DNA of 64,000 nt from Bacillus sp. 03113 (GCF_006546985.1 NZ_VATK01000013.1:62001-126000), one strand, 5' to 3'; counted from the first letter of the stretch, positions 18,287 to 27,088 are shown. Translations and numbers: made by a program. The notes: a model not told the origin generated them from the letters alone.

Positions 18287-19756
18287 TTAATCTTGTTTTG
18301 TTAAAATGGTTTTTGGCTGTAAACGCAGAACAGATAAAGATGGCAGTAAAGCAGATAGTACGGCGATTAGAAACCCGATTAAGGACAACATGCCCAGATC
18401 ATGAGATGTCACCTCGATTTGCAGATCGTCGACAGGATCAACTTGCTGTTGTACTCGCATTCCCAGCATTCCTTGCATCCCTCTTCCAAATCCCATTCCA
18501 GGACCACCGAATGATGCAGGAGATGAGGCAGATTCATTAGTTTGTGCGGTCAGCTCTTGGCTTAATAGTTGATCGCCTATTTTATCGGCAACGACCTTTC
18601 CACTAACCGTTGCAATCCCAAGAGCGATAACAGCGACCATTAAAATTTCAGTAATAAATTGGCCAATAAGTTTCCAGCGTTTTTCCCCAATCGCAAGCAA
18701 AACACCCATTTCATATTTTCTTTCCCGGATAGACATCATGACAATTAATCCAAGTATGATCGCTCCTGCAATGGTTACTAAGTAGACCACATTTTTAGAG
18801 AAAGAGGCGACATTTTGAATCGGGCCCATCATTTGTTGGTATAACTGATCATTTGCATCCAGTTTAAAAGTATTAAAATCAATGCTGCTATTTTTCTTTG
18901 CTTCAGAAACAAAGCTATCCATTTTAGCAGGGTCCTTCATATAATAAACCGCATTATCTATCGTGTCTTTGTAATCTGTCCCTTTTAACGTATTCGCAAC
19001 GGTGTATGGAACATAAATCTTATTGTAGGGATTCATTGCAGTAAAATTCATGGCTTGGTCATCACCTGAAGAAGACGTTTCATAGATCCCAACAATTTTT
19101 AATTCTGCTGAAGTACTCTCATCCCTTGCAGAGGATACGTTTATGGTATCCCCTATTTTTAAATTATTTTCTTCTGCTAACGTTTTTTCAACAAGAGCAA
19201 CATTTGAATTTAAATCATTGTCTGTAATATGATTCCCATCCGTTATGCTGGAATTACCGTCTAAAAACTCTTGTACAGAGTCGGTAAAAGAAACCCCTTG
19301 AATGCTTACATCTGCATTTGCTATCCCGCCTGGCATTCTACCTCCATCAGGTTGACCGGTATTTGATTGATTTGTATTTTCCTCTGTACCCGATGTTTCA
19401 TTTTCAATTGGATTAAAGCTATTGGCTTTCCCTAAAGTAGAAGAATAAAAGTTGTACCCTTTTAATTGAGAGTAAGACAGAAGTTCTTCCGCCGATTTGA
19501 CAGGAATAGGTTCACGCCCAAATCGTAGCTGTGAGCCTGAACTCTGCATTTTTTCTCTCATTTTTTCCATATCAACTTGTAACGTAACATCTCCACCGAG
19601 CTTTTGTCTTGCTAAATCACTAGCTTTTTCTGCAGCTGATTGAATAGAAAGACCAGATAATACTAAAATACAAATCACTGAAAAAATAAAAATTTGTAAT
19701 AAACTTTTCCCTTTTCGAGCTTTAACATTCAGAAACGATCGCTTTAAAAAATTCAT
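18287..19756 (-). CDS. FtsX/MacB-type ABC transporter permease
   Basis: A 489-residue permease with one N-terminal helix (about residues 20-40), a large extracytoplasmic MacB-like domain (about 45-320), and three C-terminal helices forming the FtsX domain. The last periplasmic-side loop holds a Gly/Met-rich run (GPGMGFGRGMQGMLGM), which is unusual. The start at 19756 follows AAGGAGAG; a longer frame upstream lacks such a site. Substrate unknown; peptide antibiotic export or lipoprotein handling are possible. Confidence 0.87.
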   Translation of the reverse strand: MNFLKRSFLNVKARKGKSLLQIFIFSVICILVLSGLSIQSAAEKASDLARQKLGGDVTLQVDMEKMREKMQSSGSQLRFGREPIPVKSAEELLSYSQLKGYNFYSSTLGKANSFNPIENETSGTEENTNQSNTGQPDGGRMPGGIANADVSIQGVSFTDSVQEFLDGNSSITDGNHITDNDLNSNVALVEKTLAEENNLKIGDTINVSSARDESTSAELKIVGIYETSSSGDDQAMNFTAMNPYNKIYVPYTVANTLKGTDYKDTIDNAVYYMKDPAKMDSFVSEAKKNSSIDFNTFKLDANDQLYQQMMGPIQNVASFSKNVVYLVTIAGAIILGLIVMMSIRERKYEMGVLLAIGEKRWKLIGQFITEILMVAVIALGIATVSGKVVADKIGDQLLSQELTAQTNESASSPASFGGPGMGFGRGMQGMLGMRVQQQVDPVDDLQIEVTSHDLGMLSLIGFLIAVLSALLPSLSVLRLQPKTILTKQD

Positions 19757-19974
19757 ACACACTCTCCTTATTTGCAAAAATGAAATCTTGATGTTAACAA
19801 GCTTATTTAATAAATTTGAAAAAAGTATGACCAAACTATTTCACAGACATTAATAAAATGAGAAATCTTTTGAATGTGTTGCCAATCAGCTCTTCATTCG
19901 TTTTAATGAGTATGAGGGCAATATCTTCTAGGCTCTTTATGTAGGTAATAAATTGAATAAGATGGTGGAAGAAA

Positions 19975-21417
19975 ATGAGAATGAAATATATCTATCAGCA
20001 ATTCATTAGTCATATCAGTGTCATCATTGTAGCTTTTTTAGTACTAAGCCTATTATTCGCTTACTATGTGGAAACACAGGTGTATCAAAATAAAGTTGAG
20101 GAATTGGAGCAGTATGGTGGGCACATATGGAAGGATATGCAGCTCAATCAATTCCGACAGAGAGATGTATTGCTGCAATATTACAATGTATTAGATGGTA
20201 GAAAGATACACTTTGTTATATTTGATGAAAATGGAAGGTTACTGCCGATCTTGCCAGTTGGGAAATTCCCTAAAATTGATACGACGGCAGAGGAATGGGA
20301 ACGTATATGGAAGCAAATTAAAAATGGTCAAACAGTCGTCATTAGGCAAGATATTAGACGATTTGATCAAGAGGTAACTTTTGTTGCGATGCCATATGTG
20401 TCTGATGGTGAATTCGTAGGAGGGATTTTTTTATTTTCTCCAATTAGTGGATCTAGAGAAATGATATCGGAGATTAACAAATTTTTATTCTATACAGTGA
20501 TTATTGCTCTATCTGTATCGCTTTTACTCAGCTGGCTTTTATCTAGAATTCATGTCAATAGAATCAAGAAAATTCAAGAAGCGGCTTCTCTTGTATCTTC
20601 TGGAGATTTTACGGTTCATGTGCCGGCTTCTGATTTTGATGAAATTGGTGAATTAGCGAATGATTTTAATCATATGGTAGTAAAGCTTCATTCATCGATG
20701 GAAGAAATTGAAAGTTTAGAGAATAGAAGGAGACAATTCATGTCTGATGTTTCTCACGAGCTTCGAACCCCCTTGACAACCATTAGTGGCGTAATTGAAG
20801 GGTTGAGAAACAATATGATTCCTGAAGAAGAAAAAGAAAAGGGAATGCGTTTAGTCAGTCATGAAACAAAAAGATTAATACGTTTAGTAAATGAGAACTT
20901 AGATTATGATAAAATTCGTTCAAATCAAATTACATTAAACAAAGAAAATATTCAGGTCATGGAAGTATTAGAAATTATTAAAGAGCAATTATTTTTGCAA
21001 GCTGAGGATCAGCGGACGAAGCTCATCGTAGAAGTAGATGAGAATATAATTGTCTATGCAGATTATGACAGATTGGTACAGATTTTAATCAATATTACGA
21101 AGAATAGTATTCAATTCACAAAAAATGGAACAATCTGGTTGCGTGGTATGGCAAGCTATAAAGAAACCATCATTGAAATTGAAGATACTGGTATTGGAAT
21201 CGAACCGAAAGAAATTGAAAACATTTGGAAAAGGTTTTATAAAGCTGATATTTCCAGGACAAGCAATCCTTATGGTGAGTTTGGTCTAGGATTGTCGATT
21301 GTAAAAAAATTAGTTCAGCTCCACAATGGGGAAATTGAAGTCACAAGTCAAAAAGAACAAGGAACAAAATTTGTCATTCGATTTCCATTCCCAACTAGTT
21401 TACATACTTATGAATAA
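19975..21417 (+). CDS. Sensor histidine kinase (no adjacent response regulator)
   Basis: A 480-residue membrane sensor kinase: helices at about 12-31 and 168-190 bracket an extracellular sensor domain. HAMP spans about 190-243. HisKA carries the phosphorylated His261 in SDVSHELRTPL. HATPase_c has the N box (NITKNSIQ), G1 (DTGIGI) and G2 (GLGLSI). No response regulator gene is adjacent on either strand, so its partner lies elsewhere or was lost. The divergent ABC exporter may be its target. A terminator follows directly. Confidence 0.9.
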   Translation: MRMKYIYQQFISHISVIIVAFLVLSLLFAYYVETQVYQNKVEELEQYGGHIWKDMQLNQFRQRDVLLQYYNVLDGRKIHFVIFDENGRLLPILPVGKFPKIDTTAEEWERIWKQIKNGQTVVIRQDIRRFDQEVTFVAMPYVSDGEFVGGIFLFSPISGSREMISEINKFLFYTVIIALSVSLLLSWLLSRIHVNRIKKIQEAASLVSSGDFTVHVPASDFDEIGELANDFNHMVVKLHSSMEEIESLENRRRQFMSDVSHELRTPLTTISGVIEGLRNNMIPEEEKEKGMRLVSHETKRLIRLVNENLDYDKIRSNQITLNKENIQVMEVLEIIKEQLFLQAEDQRTKLIVEVDENIIVYADYDRLVQILINITKNSIQFTKNGTIWLRGMASYKETIIEIEDTGIGIEPKEIENIWKRFYKADISRTSNPYGEFGLGLSIVKKLVQLHNGEIEVTSQKEQGTKFVIRFPFPTSLHTYE

Positions 21418-21418
21418 T

Positions 21419-21453
21419 GAAATAGGACCTCCGATCTGGAAGGTCCTATTTCA
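21419..21453 (+). terminator. Terminator after the histidine kinase gene
   Basis: AAATAGGACCT and AGGTCCTATTT form a stem around CCGATCTGGA and are followed by T-rich DNA. Confidence 0.75.
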
Positions 21454-21559
21454 CTAATTTTCAATATTTCTTTCCTGAACTATTAAAAGTTTGTTCATAA
21501 TTTGGTAATAACTTAGAGCTATGATAATGACAGGGAAAGATATAAAGGAGGCCTTTATC

Positions 21560-22957
21560 ATGGATGAAATGAATAGAAAAGAGCTTAACAATATAGACGA
21601 AAGTGTAAATAATAAAGCGACGGATATGAAAGACATGATTGACCATGTAGAAAACGAAATGGAGGAGCATCGAATGAGTGAAGAGCGGGAAGAAGAGCCA
21701 GTCATAGGTGATAAAATGAATGAGAAGGAGACCGTTCCAATTGATGAAGGAACCGTCATGTCAAGAGAGAACAAGCAAAGAAAAAAAGGCAATTTAAAAG
21801 GCTTTGCTGCTATTCTTGCATCTGGAATATTAGGATCAAGTATAACATTGTTTGCATTTCCCCATACGGATTATTTTAAAGAGCAATATCAAAAAATTGA
21901 ACAGCAGAATGCTGCTGTTAGTAATCAAGAAAAAACATCAGGCTCATCCAATGTTAAAACTCAGCCAACAGCAGCACCAGCGAATTCTTCAATTGCGGAT
22001 ATCGTAGAGCAAGCATCAAAAGCGGTTGTAGGAATCGTGAATTATCAAAAACAAAATGATTTCTATTCCCAAAGCTCACAGACTGTTCAAAAAGGATCTG
22101 GATCTGGAATTATTTTTAAAAAAGAGGGGGACACCGCTTATATCGTAACCAATAATCATGTTATTGAAGGGGCTTCAAAAGTTGAAATCTCCCTTTATGA
22201 CGGTAAAAAGGTGGAAGCAAAATTAATTGGGTCGGACGCACTAACAGATCTAGCTGTATTAAAAATCGATTCAAAAGATGTTACAGATGTGATACATTTT
22301 GGGGACTCAACTACTCTTCGACCTGGTGATCCTGTATGGGCTATTGGAAATCCGCTTGGTCTTGATTTATCAAGAACCGTGACACAAGGGATAGTTAGTG
22401 CGGTGAATAGAAGTGTAACAGCTTCTACTTCTGCAGGAAATTGGGACTTAAATGTCATTCAAACAGATGCAGCGATCAATCCTGGGAATAGTGGGGGAGC
22501 ACTTATCAATGCAGCAGGGCAAGTAATTGGGATCAATAGTATGAAAATTTCAGAAAGCGGTGTAGAAGGTCTTGGCTTTGCTATTCCAAGTAACGATTTA
22601 ATTCCAATTGTTGATCAAATCATTAAAGACGGTAAAATTATTCGGCCTTATTTAGGTGTTGGTTTGGCTGATTTAGAAGAGGTTCCACAAATGTATATGC
22701 CTACTTTACCTGATAATGTAGATAAAGGGGCAGTTATAACCAATATAGATCCGAATTCTGCCGCAGCTAAAGCTGGATTGCAAGCTCAGGATGTCATTGT
22801 CTCCATTAATGGCAGCAAGGTGGAAGGGGCCATTGATTTAAGAAAATACTTGTATAATAAATCAAAGGTTGGTGACAAAGTAGAGCTTCAAGTGTATCAT
22901 CAAGGAAAATTAAAAATGGTCTATGTCACTTTGACTAGCAATAATGCTCAAAGCTAA
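21560..22957 (+). CDS. htrA: HtrA/DegP-family membrane-anchored serine protease
   Basis: A 465-residue protease. Residues 1-78 are an acidic cytoplasmic region, 79-100 a membrane anchor, about 150-345 the trypsin-like domain with triad His200 (TNNHVIEG), Asp230 (LTDLAVLK) and Ser311 (NPGNSGGAL), and about 350-455 a PDZ domain. It degrades or refolds misfolded exported proteins outside the membrane. The ATG at 21560 has AAAGGAGG 8 bases upstream, so the earlier ATG at 21521 is rejected. Homologues (HtrA/HtrB/YyxA) are often CssRS-controlled; no CssR site was identified with certainty. Confidence 0.92.
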   Translation: MDEMNRKELNNIDESVNNKATDMKDMIDHVENEMEEHRMSEEREEEPVIGDKMNEKETVPIDEGTVMSRENKQRKKGNLKGFAAILASGILGSSITLFAFPHTDYFKEQYQKIEQQNAAVSNQEKTSGSSNVKTQPTAAPANSSIADIVEQASKAVVGIVNYQKQNDFYSQSSQTVQKGSGSGIIFKKEGDTAYIVTNNHVIEGASKVEISLYDGKKVEAKLIGSDALTDLAVLKIDSKDVTDVIHFGDSTTLRPGDPVWAIGNPLGLDLSRTVTQGIVSAVNRSVTASTSAGNWDLNVIQTDAAINPGNSGGALINAAGQVIGINSMKISESGVEGLGFAIPSNDLIPIVDQIIKDGKIIRPYLGVGLADLEEVPQMYMPTLPDNVDKGAVITNIDPNSAAAKAGLQAQDVIVSINGSKVEGAIDLRKYLYNKSKVGDKVELQVYHQGKLKMVYVTLTSNNAQS

Positions 22958-23005
22958 TTAATATCGTTCAGAAAGCAAAATGTCATTAATTTACTCTACC
23001 TGTTT

Positions 23006-23048
23006 GAACCCCACCTATTTAACGGTATAGGTGGGGTTCTCAATTTTG
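23006..23048 (+). terminator. Rho-independent terminator after htrA
   Basis: GAACCCCACCTA (23006-23017) and TAGGTGGGGTTC (23028-23039) are perfectly complementary over 12 bases and are followed by a T-rich tract. Confidence 0.85.
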
Positions 23049-23079
23049 CTGGGTAACATTTCATCTTGCGGAAAAGGGT

Positions 23080-23475
23080 TTATTTGTTATAGATTTGAAT
23101 AGGGTCAAAATCAAGACTTTCTACTCCCTTTTCAAAGAAAAGGGTTGTTTTAAAATGATAGGAGATTACTTTGGATGAAGGCGCTAAATCCTCAGGCAAA
23201 TGGCATTCGAACGTAAATTTGGTTTTTTCGTCGGATTGAATTTCTTTAGCACTCAAAATCGTTTTGGTTGTGACAATCGTTTTTTCCGTTTTTTCGAGTT
23301 GATTTGAAACGACTAGATCACATTCAATTCGATTCATCTTTTGTTCAATTGTGCCACCTTGAATCAAAATTTCACCTTTTACAATATCTCCTGAGATATA
23401 TCCAGACTTCTCAATAATTAGATCAACCTTTGCAGAACCAATGCCCAATTGACACATATATTTTCTTAATAACAA
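23080..23475 (-). CDS. Spo0M-like arrestin-fold protein (short form)
   Basis: The 131-residue protein matches the N-terminal half of Spo0M: LGIGSAKVDLIIEKSGYISGD, then VKGEILIQGGTIEQKMNRIECDLV, then FTFECHLPEDLAPSS. Spo0M is about twice as long, so this is a single-domain relative. It starts with TTG, preceded by AGGAGAGG at good spacing; an ATG six codons later is the alternative. It lies alone downstream of a yybP-ykoY (Mn2+) riboswitch. Spo0M proteins affect sporulation and cytoskeleton interactions; the role of this short form is unknown. Confidence 0.8.
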   Translation of the reverse strand: MLLRKYMCQLGIGSAKVDLIIEKSGYISGDIVKGEILIQGGTIEQKMNRIECDLVVSNQLEKTEKTIVTTKTILSAKEIQSDEKTKFTFECHLPEDLAPSSKVISYHFKTTLFFEKGVESLDFDPIQIYNK

Positions 23476-23555
23476 AAAAGTTCCTCTCCTTTTTGTAGGT
23501 TAGATTAGGTTAAGCACCTTTTTCACATAGATATAGTATATGTGTTACGAATACA

Positions 23556-23690
23556 AAAAGACCTTTGCCAAAATATGTTCTATATTGGCAAAGGTCCAGC
23601 GACAACATAGTTGTTCAGTGAATAAAGCCAGTGATTTACATGTAAGCACGACCTTATTGTTTAGCTACTCCCCTTTAAAACGAGCTATAT
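23556..23690 (-). ncRNA. yybP-ykoY (Mn2+) riboswitch with terminator
   Basis: Read on the minus strand, the leader carries the conserved AAAGGGGAGTAGC (around 23665-23677), then GGTCGTGC, ACTGGCTTTA and GCTGGACCTTTGCC, the landmarks of the yybP-ykoY aptamer. The 3' GACCTTTGCC can instead pair with GGCAAAGGTC (12-bp stem, 23560-23571 with 23585-23596) followed by TTTTTG, an intrinsic terminator. This is the usual Mn2+-on layout. The only downstream gene before a convergent one is the Spo0M-like gene. Confidence 0.85.
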
Positions 23691-23700
23691 TATTACGAAA

Positions 23701-23730
23701 AGTATAAAAGATTTTTTTTATCACTGTCAA
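23701..23730 (-). promoter_or_regulatory. Predicted promoter of the Mn2+ riboswitch transcript
   Basis: On the minus strand TTGACA (23725-23730), an 18-base spacer and TATACT (23701-23706) precede the aptamer. The -35 box overlaps a Fur-type palindrome. Confidence 0.65.
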
Positions 23731-23739
23731 TGATTATCA
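23725..23739. promoter_or_regulatory. Fur-family box in the divergent intergenic region
   Basis: TGTCAATGATTATCA matches the Bacillus Fur consensus TGATAATNATTATCA at 12 of the 14 specified positions. It covers the -35 of the minus-strand riboswitch promoter and lies 86 bases before the permease gene on the plus strand. Zur and PerR consensus sequences fit less well. Confidence 0.5.
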
Positions 23740-23824
23740 CCACTATTGACATATATTTAAGAAAATAAACGCTTTTTTTACACTCAATTAACAAAAGCAT
23801 GTGAAGGCGTTAAGGAGTTTTAGT

Positions 23825-24691
23825 ATGAATATGGAATCTTTTTTACAAATGAATACGATCTTTATAAGTATATTGATAGAGGCCTTGCCTTTTATATTAA
23901 TCGGTGTACTAATTTCAGGAACGATCCAAATGTTTGTAACGGAGCAAATGATGGCAAGACTTATTCCAAAAAATCGTTTCTTATCTGTTTTATTCGCTTC
24001 AGTTATAGGTGCGTTATTTCCAGCTTGTGAATGTGGAATTGTCCCTATTACAAAGCGGTTAATGACAAAAGGTGTCCCACTCCATGCAGCGATTGCCTTT
24101 ATGCTAACAGGTCCAGTCATTAACCCTATTGTATTGTTCTCAACCTACATTGCATTCGGGAATAGCTGGAAAATGGTATTTTATAGAGGTGGACTAGCAT
24201 TTATCGTGGCAATCATTGTTGGTTTTATATTAGCAGCACAATTTAAAACATCTCAGTTAAAAAATGATGATTCTATTCAAATGAAATCATTATCCTTAAA
24301 GGCTAGATTTATAGGGATGCTAAAGCATTCCATTGATGAATTTTTTTCAGTTGGCAAATTTTTAATTTTTGGGGCTTTTATCGCCGCAAGCGTTCAAACC
24401 TATGTAAAAACATCTATGCTATTAGACATTGGAAATGGCTTTGTTTCCTCCCATTTAGTTATGATGGGACTAGCTTATGTCCTTTCACTTTGTTCAGAGG
24501 CGGACGCTTTTGTCGCAGCTTCCTTTAGAAGCAGCTTTTCTACAGGTTCCTTAGTAGCATTTTTAGTATTTGGACCTATGTTAGATATAAAAAATACGGT
24601 TATGTTGCTTGGGACATTTAAAGCAAAGTTTGTTTTATATTTAACTCTATATATTTCAGTGACTGTTTTAGTGGTTACGTTATTTGTTTAA
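23825..24691 (+). CDS. ycgR: Permease of the DUF318/COG0701 family
   Basis: A 288-residue membrane protein with about eight helices. It has the family motif FPACECGIVPITKRL, including the conserved Cys-Glu-Cys, and a second LCSEADAFVAASF motif. The ATG at 23825 follows TAAGGAG; a GTG at 23801 would put that site inside the gene. It is paired with the downstream TIGR03943 gene, as in many Firmicutes. Comparative studies have linked such pairs (COG0701/COG3689) to metal, particularly zinc, regulons. A metal transport role is inferred and not shown by sequence alone. Confidence 0.82.
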   Translation: MNMESFLQMNTIFISILIEALPFILIGVLISGTIQMFVTEQMMARLIPKNRFLSVLFASVIGALFPACECGIVPITKRLMTKGVPLHAAIAFMLTGPVINPIVLFSTYIAFGNSWKMVFYRGGLAFIVAIIVGFILAAQFKTSQLKNDDSIQMKSLSLKARFIGMLKHSIDEFFSVGKFLIFGAFIAASVQTYVKTSMLLDIGNGFVSSHLVMMGLAYVLSLCSEADAFVAASFRSSFSTGSLVAFLVFGPMLDIKNTVMLLGTFKAKFVLYLTLYISVTVLVVTLFV

Positions 24692-24709
24692 CCTAAAAGA
24701 GGTGCTTTC

Positions 24710-25552
24710 ATGATACGAGTATTTATCTTAATTGGATTTACCTATTTATTTATTCATTTGCATGCATCTGGAGATATATCGAAATATATTAATATGAAGT
24801 ATGCGTATATATCGGAGTTTGCCATTTATATTTTGCTTATATTTACTCTTATTTCGATTTACTTTTATCAAAAAGGGGAAACTAGTCATTCTCATTGTCA
24901 TGATGAACATTGTGACCATGATCATTCCCACGAAATAAATAGATGGTGGAAGAGATGGGCAACTTATCTTATTTTCTTATTTCCGATTGTATCAGGGCTC
25001 TTTTTTCCTATTGCTACTCTTGATTCTAATATTGTTGAGAAAAAAGGCTTCAATTTTCCTGTATTCGATGATAATGATCCATATAGCAGGCACCAATTTC
25101 TTCAGCCGGATACGAGTGTATACTACGGGGAAGAAGGGTATGAAGATTTAATGGACAGCTCATTAAAAAAACTTTTAAAAAAGCCTGAAATCACACTGAA
25201 TGAAGATAATTATTTATCAGACTTAGAGACTGTTTATAATTACTCAGGAGATTTTATTGGAAGAGACATGTCGATTACTGGTTTTTCGTATAAAACGAGT
25301 GAGCTTGCTAATAATCAATTGTTCTTATTTCGCTTTGGAATTATTCATTGTATTGCTGATTCAGGCGTATATGGAATGCTCGTGGAATTCCCAGATGATT
25401 TGAAAGTAAAAAATGACGAATGGCTGAAGGTGTCCGGGAAGTTAGAAACGATCTATTATCAGCCATTTAAAAAAACAATCCCGATTATAAAGGTAACCTC
25501 GTGGCAAACAATAAGCCAGCCGAAAGACCCGTATGTTTATAGAACATATTAA
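24710..25552 (+). CDS. ycgQ: TIGR03943 family membrane protein with histidine-rich loop
   Basis: A 280-residue protein with three N-terminal membrane helices. A His/Cys-rich segment between helices 2 and 3 (HSHCHDEHCDHDHSHE, about residues 63-78) looks like a metal-binding loop. The extracytoplasmic C-terminal domain (about 115-280) contains FRFGIIHCIADSGVYG, as in the COG3689 family. It starts 18 bases after the permease with GAGGTG upstream, and the two are presumably one functional unit. The metal is not determined. Confidence 0.82.
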   Translation: MIRVFILIGFTYLFIHLHASGDISKYINMKYAYISEFAIYILLIFTLISIYFYQKGETSHSHCHDEHCDHDHSHEINRWWKRWATYLIFLFPIVSGLFFPIATLDSNIVEKKGFNFPVFDDNDPYSRHQFLQPDTSVYYGEEGYEDLMDSSLKKLLKKPEITLNEDNYLSDLETVYNYSGDFIGRDMSITGFSYKTSELANNQLFLFRFGIIHCIADSGVYGMLVEFPDDLKVKNDEWLKVSGKLETIYYQPFKKTIPIIKVTSWQTISQPKDPYVYRTY

Positions 25553-25603
25553 AAAAATGACTCAATAACAAGTGCAGTGCACAATGTTATTGAGTCATTT
25601 TTT
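25551..25603. terminator. Bidirectional terminator between ycgQ and the K+ channel gene
   Basis: A stem of about 18 bp, AAAAAATGACTCAATAACA with TGTTATTGAGTCATTTTTT, has A/T tracts on both flanks. It serves both convergent genes. Confidence 0.85.
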
Positions 25604-26934
25604 CAACCAGTTAAAACATCTTCATTTGGATAGCGGATTTTTTCCTTAGAAGGCTTAGCTAATGAAAAGGCTAACGTAAGCGGACCAAGCTTCCCAATAA
25701 ACATAACAAGAATGATCACTAATTTCCCTATGACGCTTAAACTGCTTGTAATCCCCATCGATAAACCTACCGTACCAAAAGCAGATATAACTTCAAAGAT
25801 GATTTTGATAAAAGGAGCTTTTTCCGTTATTGATAAGATAAATACGGCGATAAAAATGGCCATGATTGAGATCATAGCAATCGTTAAGGTTTTTAAAACA
25901 TAAGATGGATGAATTGATCTGCGGAAAAGAACAATCTCTTTTTTTCCTTTTGTAAAGGTGATCACAGCTAGAATCATAATGATGAAGGTCGTGAGCTTAA
26001 TTCCACCACCTGTCGAGCCGCTGCCAGCACCAACAAACATTAAGAAAAGCATAAAAAATGCTGTTGGATCCTCTATTCCTGTCATGTCAATCGTATTAAA
26101 GCCAGCTGTTCTAGGAGAAATCCCTTGAAAATAAGAAGCCCATATCTTATCCGAAAGGGGAAGCTGCGCAATTGTACGAGTATTATTATATTCAAGACTA
26201 AAGATGATAATAATTGAAACTACATTAATCACTAGAGTGCCAATAATCATTAATTTGGAATGTAAAGATAGCTGTTGAAAGTTTTTAGCATGGATAAGAT
26301 CAGCTAATACAGTAAAGCCTATTCCTCCAACAACGATCAGAAGAGAAATGATGAGATTAATAGCTGGGTCACCAACAAACTGACTTAAGCCGTCCTCCCA
26401 TAGAGCAAAACCTGCATTATTAAAAGCAGAAATAGAGTGAAAAAAGCTATAATAAATTCCTTTCGCCCACCCGAATTGTGGAACCCATCTTACACTTAAA
26501 AGAATGACAGCTACAAGTTCAATAGTGAAAGAAAAAATAAATAAATTTCGAACTAAGCGGATGACCCCTCCAATAGAGGTTTGATTTAGAGCTTGCTGTA
26601 AGAGCAGTCTTTCTTTAAAACCAATTTTTTTCCCTAGCATCATATAAATTAGAATTGCAAAAGACATAATACCTAGTCCGCCAAGCTGAATCAAGCACAT
26701 GATGACAATTTCTCCAAAATAGGTGTAGACTGTGGCTGTATCAAATACAACAAGTCCTGTTACTGTCATAGCAGAAGTTGTCGTGAAAAGTGCATCAAGC
26801 CAAGAAATTGTTTCTGTTGTTGCAAAGGGCAGTTTTAATAGTGCGGTGCCAATTAAAATAAATATCAAAAAAATAAAAATAAGCAATTGAGCTGGATTCA
26901 TCGTTATATTTTTTCTCTTCATATTTTTAATCAC
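25603..26934 (-). CDS. ktrD: TrkH/KtrB-family potassium channel subunit
   Basis: A 443-residue membrane protein with four pore-loop repeats typical of KtrB/KtrD: TTTSAMTVTGL, SAFNNAGF, PRTAGFN and SAFGTVGLS. The fourth-repeat region also holds the gating-loop glycines (GAGSGSTGGGIK). It is the ion-conducting part of a Ktr K+ uptake system; the RCK partner (KtrA/KtrC) is not encoded nearby, which is usual for KtrD. The start is GTG after AAGGGA; an ATG four codons later is possible. It lies downstream of a c-di-AMP riboswitch. KtrB is the alternative assignment. Confidence 0.88.
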   Translation of the reverse strand: MIKNMKRKNITMNPAQLLIFIFLIFILIGTALLKLPFATTETISWLDALFTTTSAMTVTGLVVFDTATVYTYFGEIVIMCLIQLGGLGIMSFAILIYMMLGKKIGFKERLLLQQALNQTSIGGVIRLVRNLFIFSFTIELVAVILLSVRWVPQFGWAKGIYYSFFHSISAFNNAGFALWEDGLSQFVGDPAINLIISLLIVVGGIGFTVLADLIHAKNFQQLSLHSKLMIIGTLVINVVSIIIIFSLEYNNTRTIAQLPLSDKIWASYFQGISPRTAGFNTIDMTGIEDPTAFFMLFLMFVGAGSGSTGGGIKLTTFIIMILAVITFTKGKKEIVLFRRSIHPSYVLKTLTIAMISIMAIFIAVFILSITEKAPFIKIIFEVISAFGTVGLSMGITSSLSVIGKLVIILVMFIGKLGPLTLAFSLAKPSKEKIRYPNEDVLTG

Positions 26935-27043
26935 ATTAAATCCCTTCTTTTTCTAGCTTGTTTGATTTTTTTTTAATAGTCATTATGAATGAAATATAAC
27001 TCCTTTCGCTATGTAAAATTTCAAGATGGGAAAGTGCTGTTTT

Positions 27044-27088
27044 GAAAATAAAAAATAAAAACCATTCAAATCTATAGATAAGAATGGT
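27044..27088 (-). terminator. Riboswitch-controlled terminator before the K+ channel gene
   Basis: On the minus strand ACCATTC pairs with GAATGGT around a loop, followed by TTTTTATTTTTT. It sits between the c-di-AMP aptamer and the gene and is the probable expression platform. Confidence 0.7.

Noticed and set aside
19835-19974. Search for a response regulator remnant before the histidine kinase
   Set aside because: No frame gives receiver or OmpR DNA-binding motifs, and several stops interrupt all frames.
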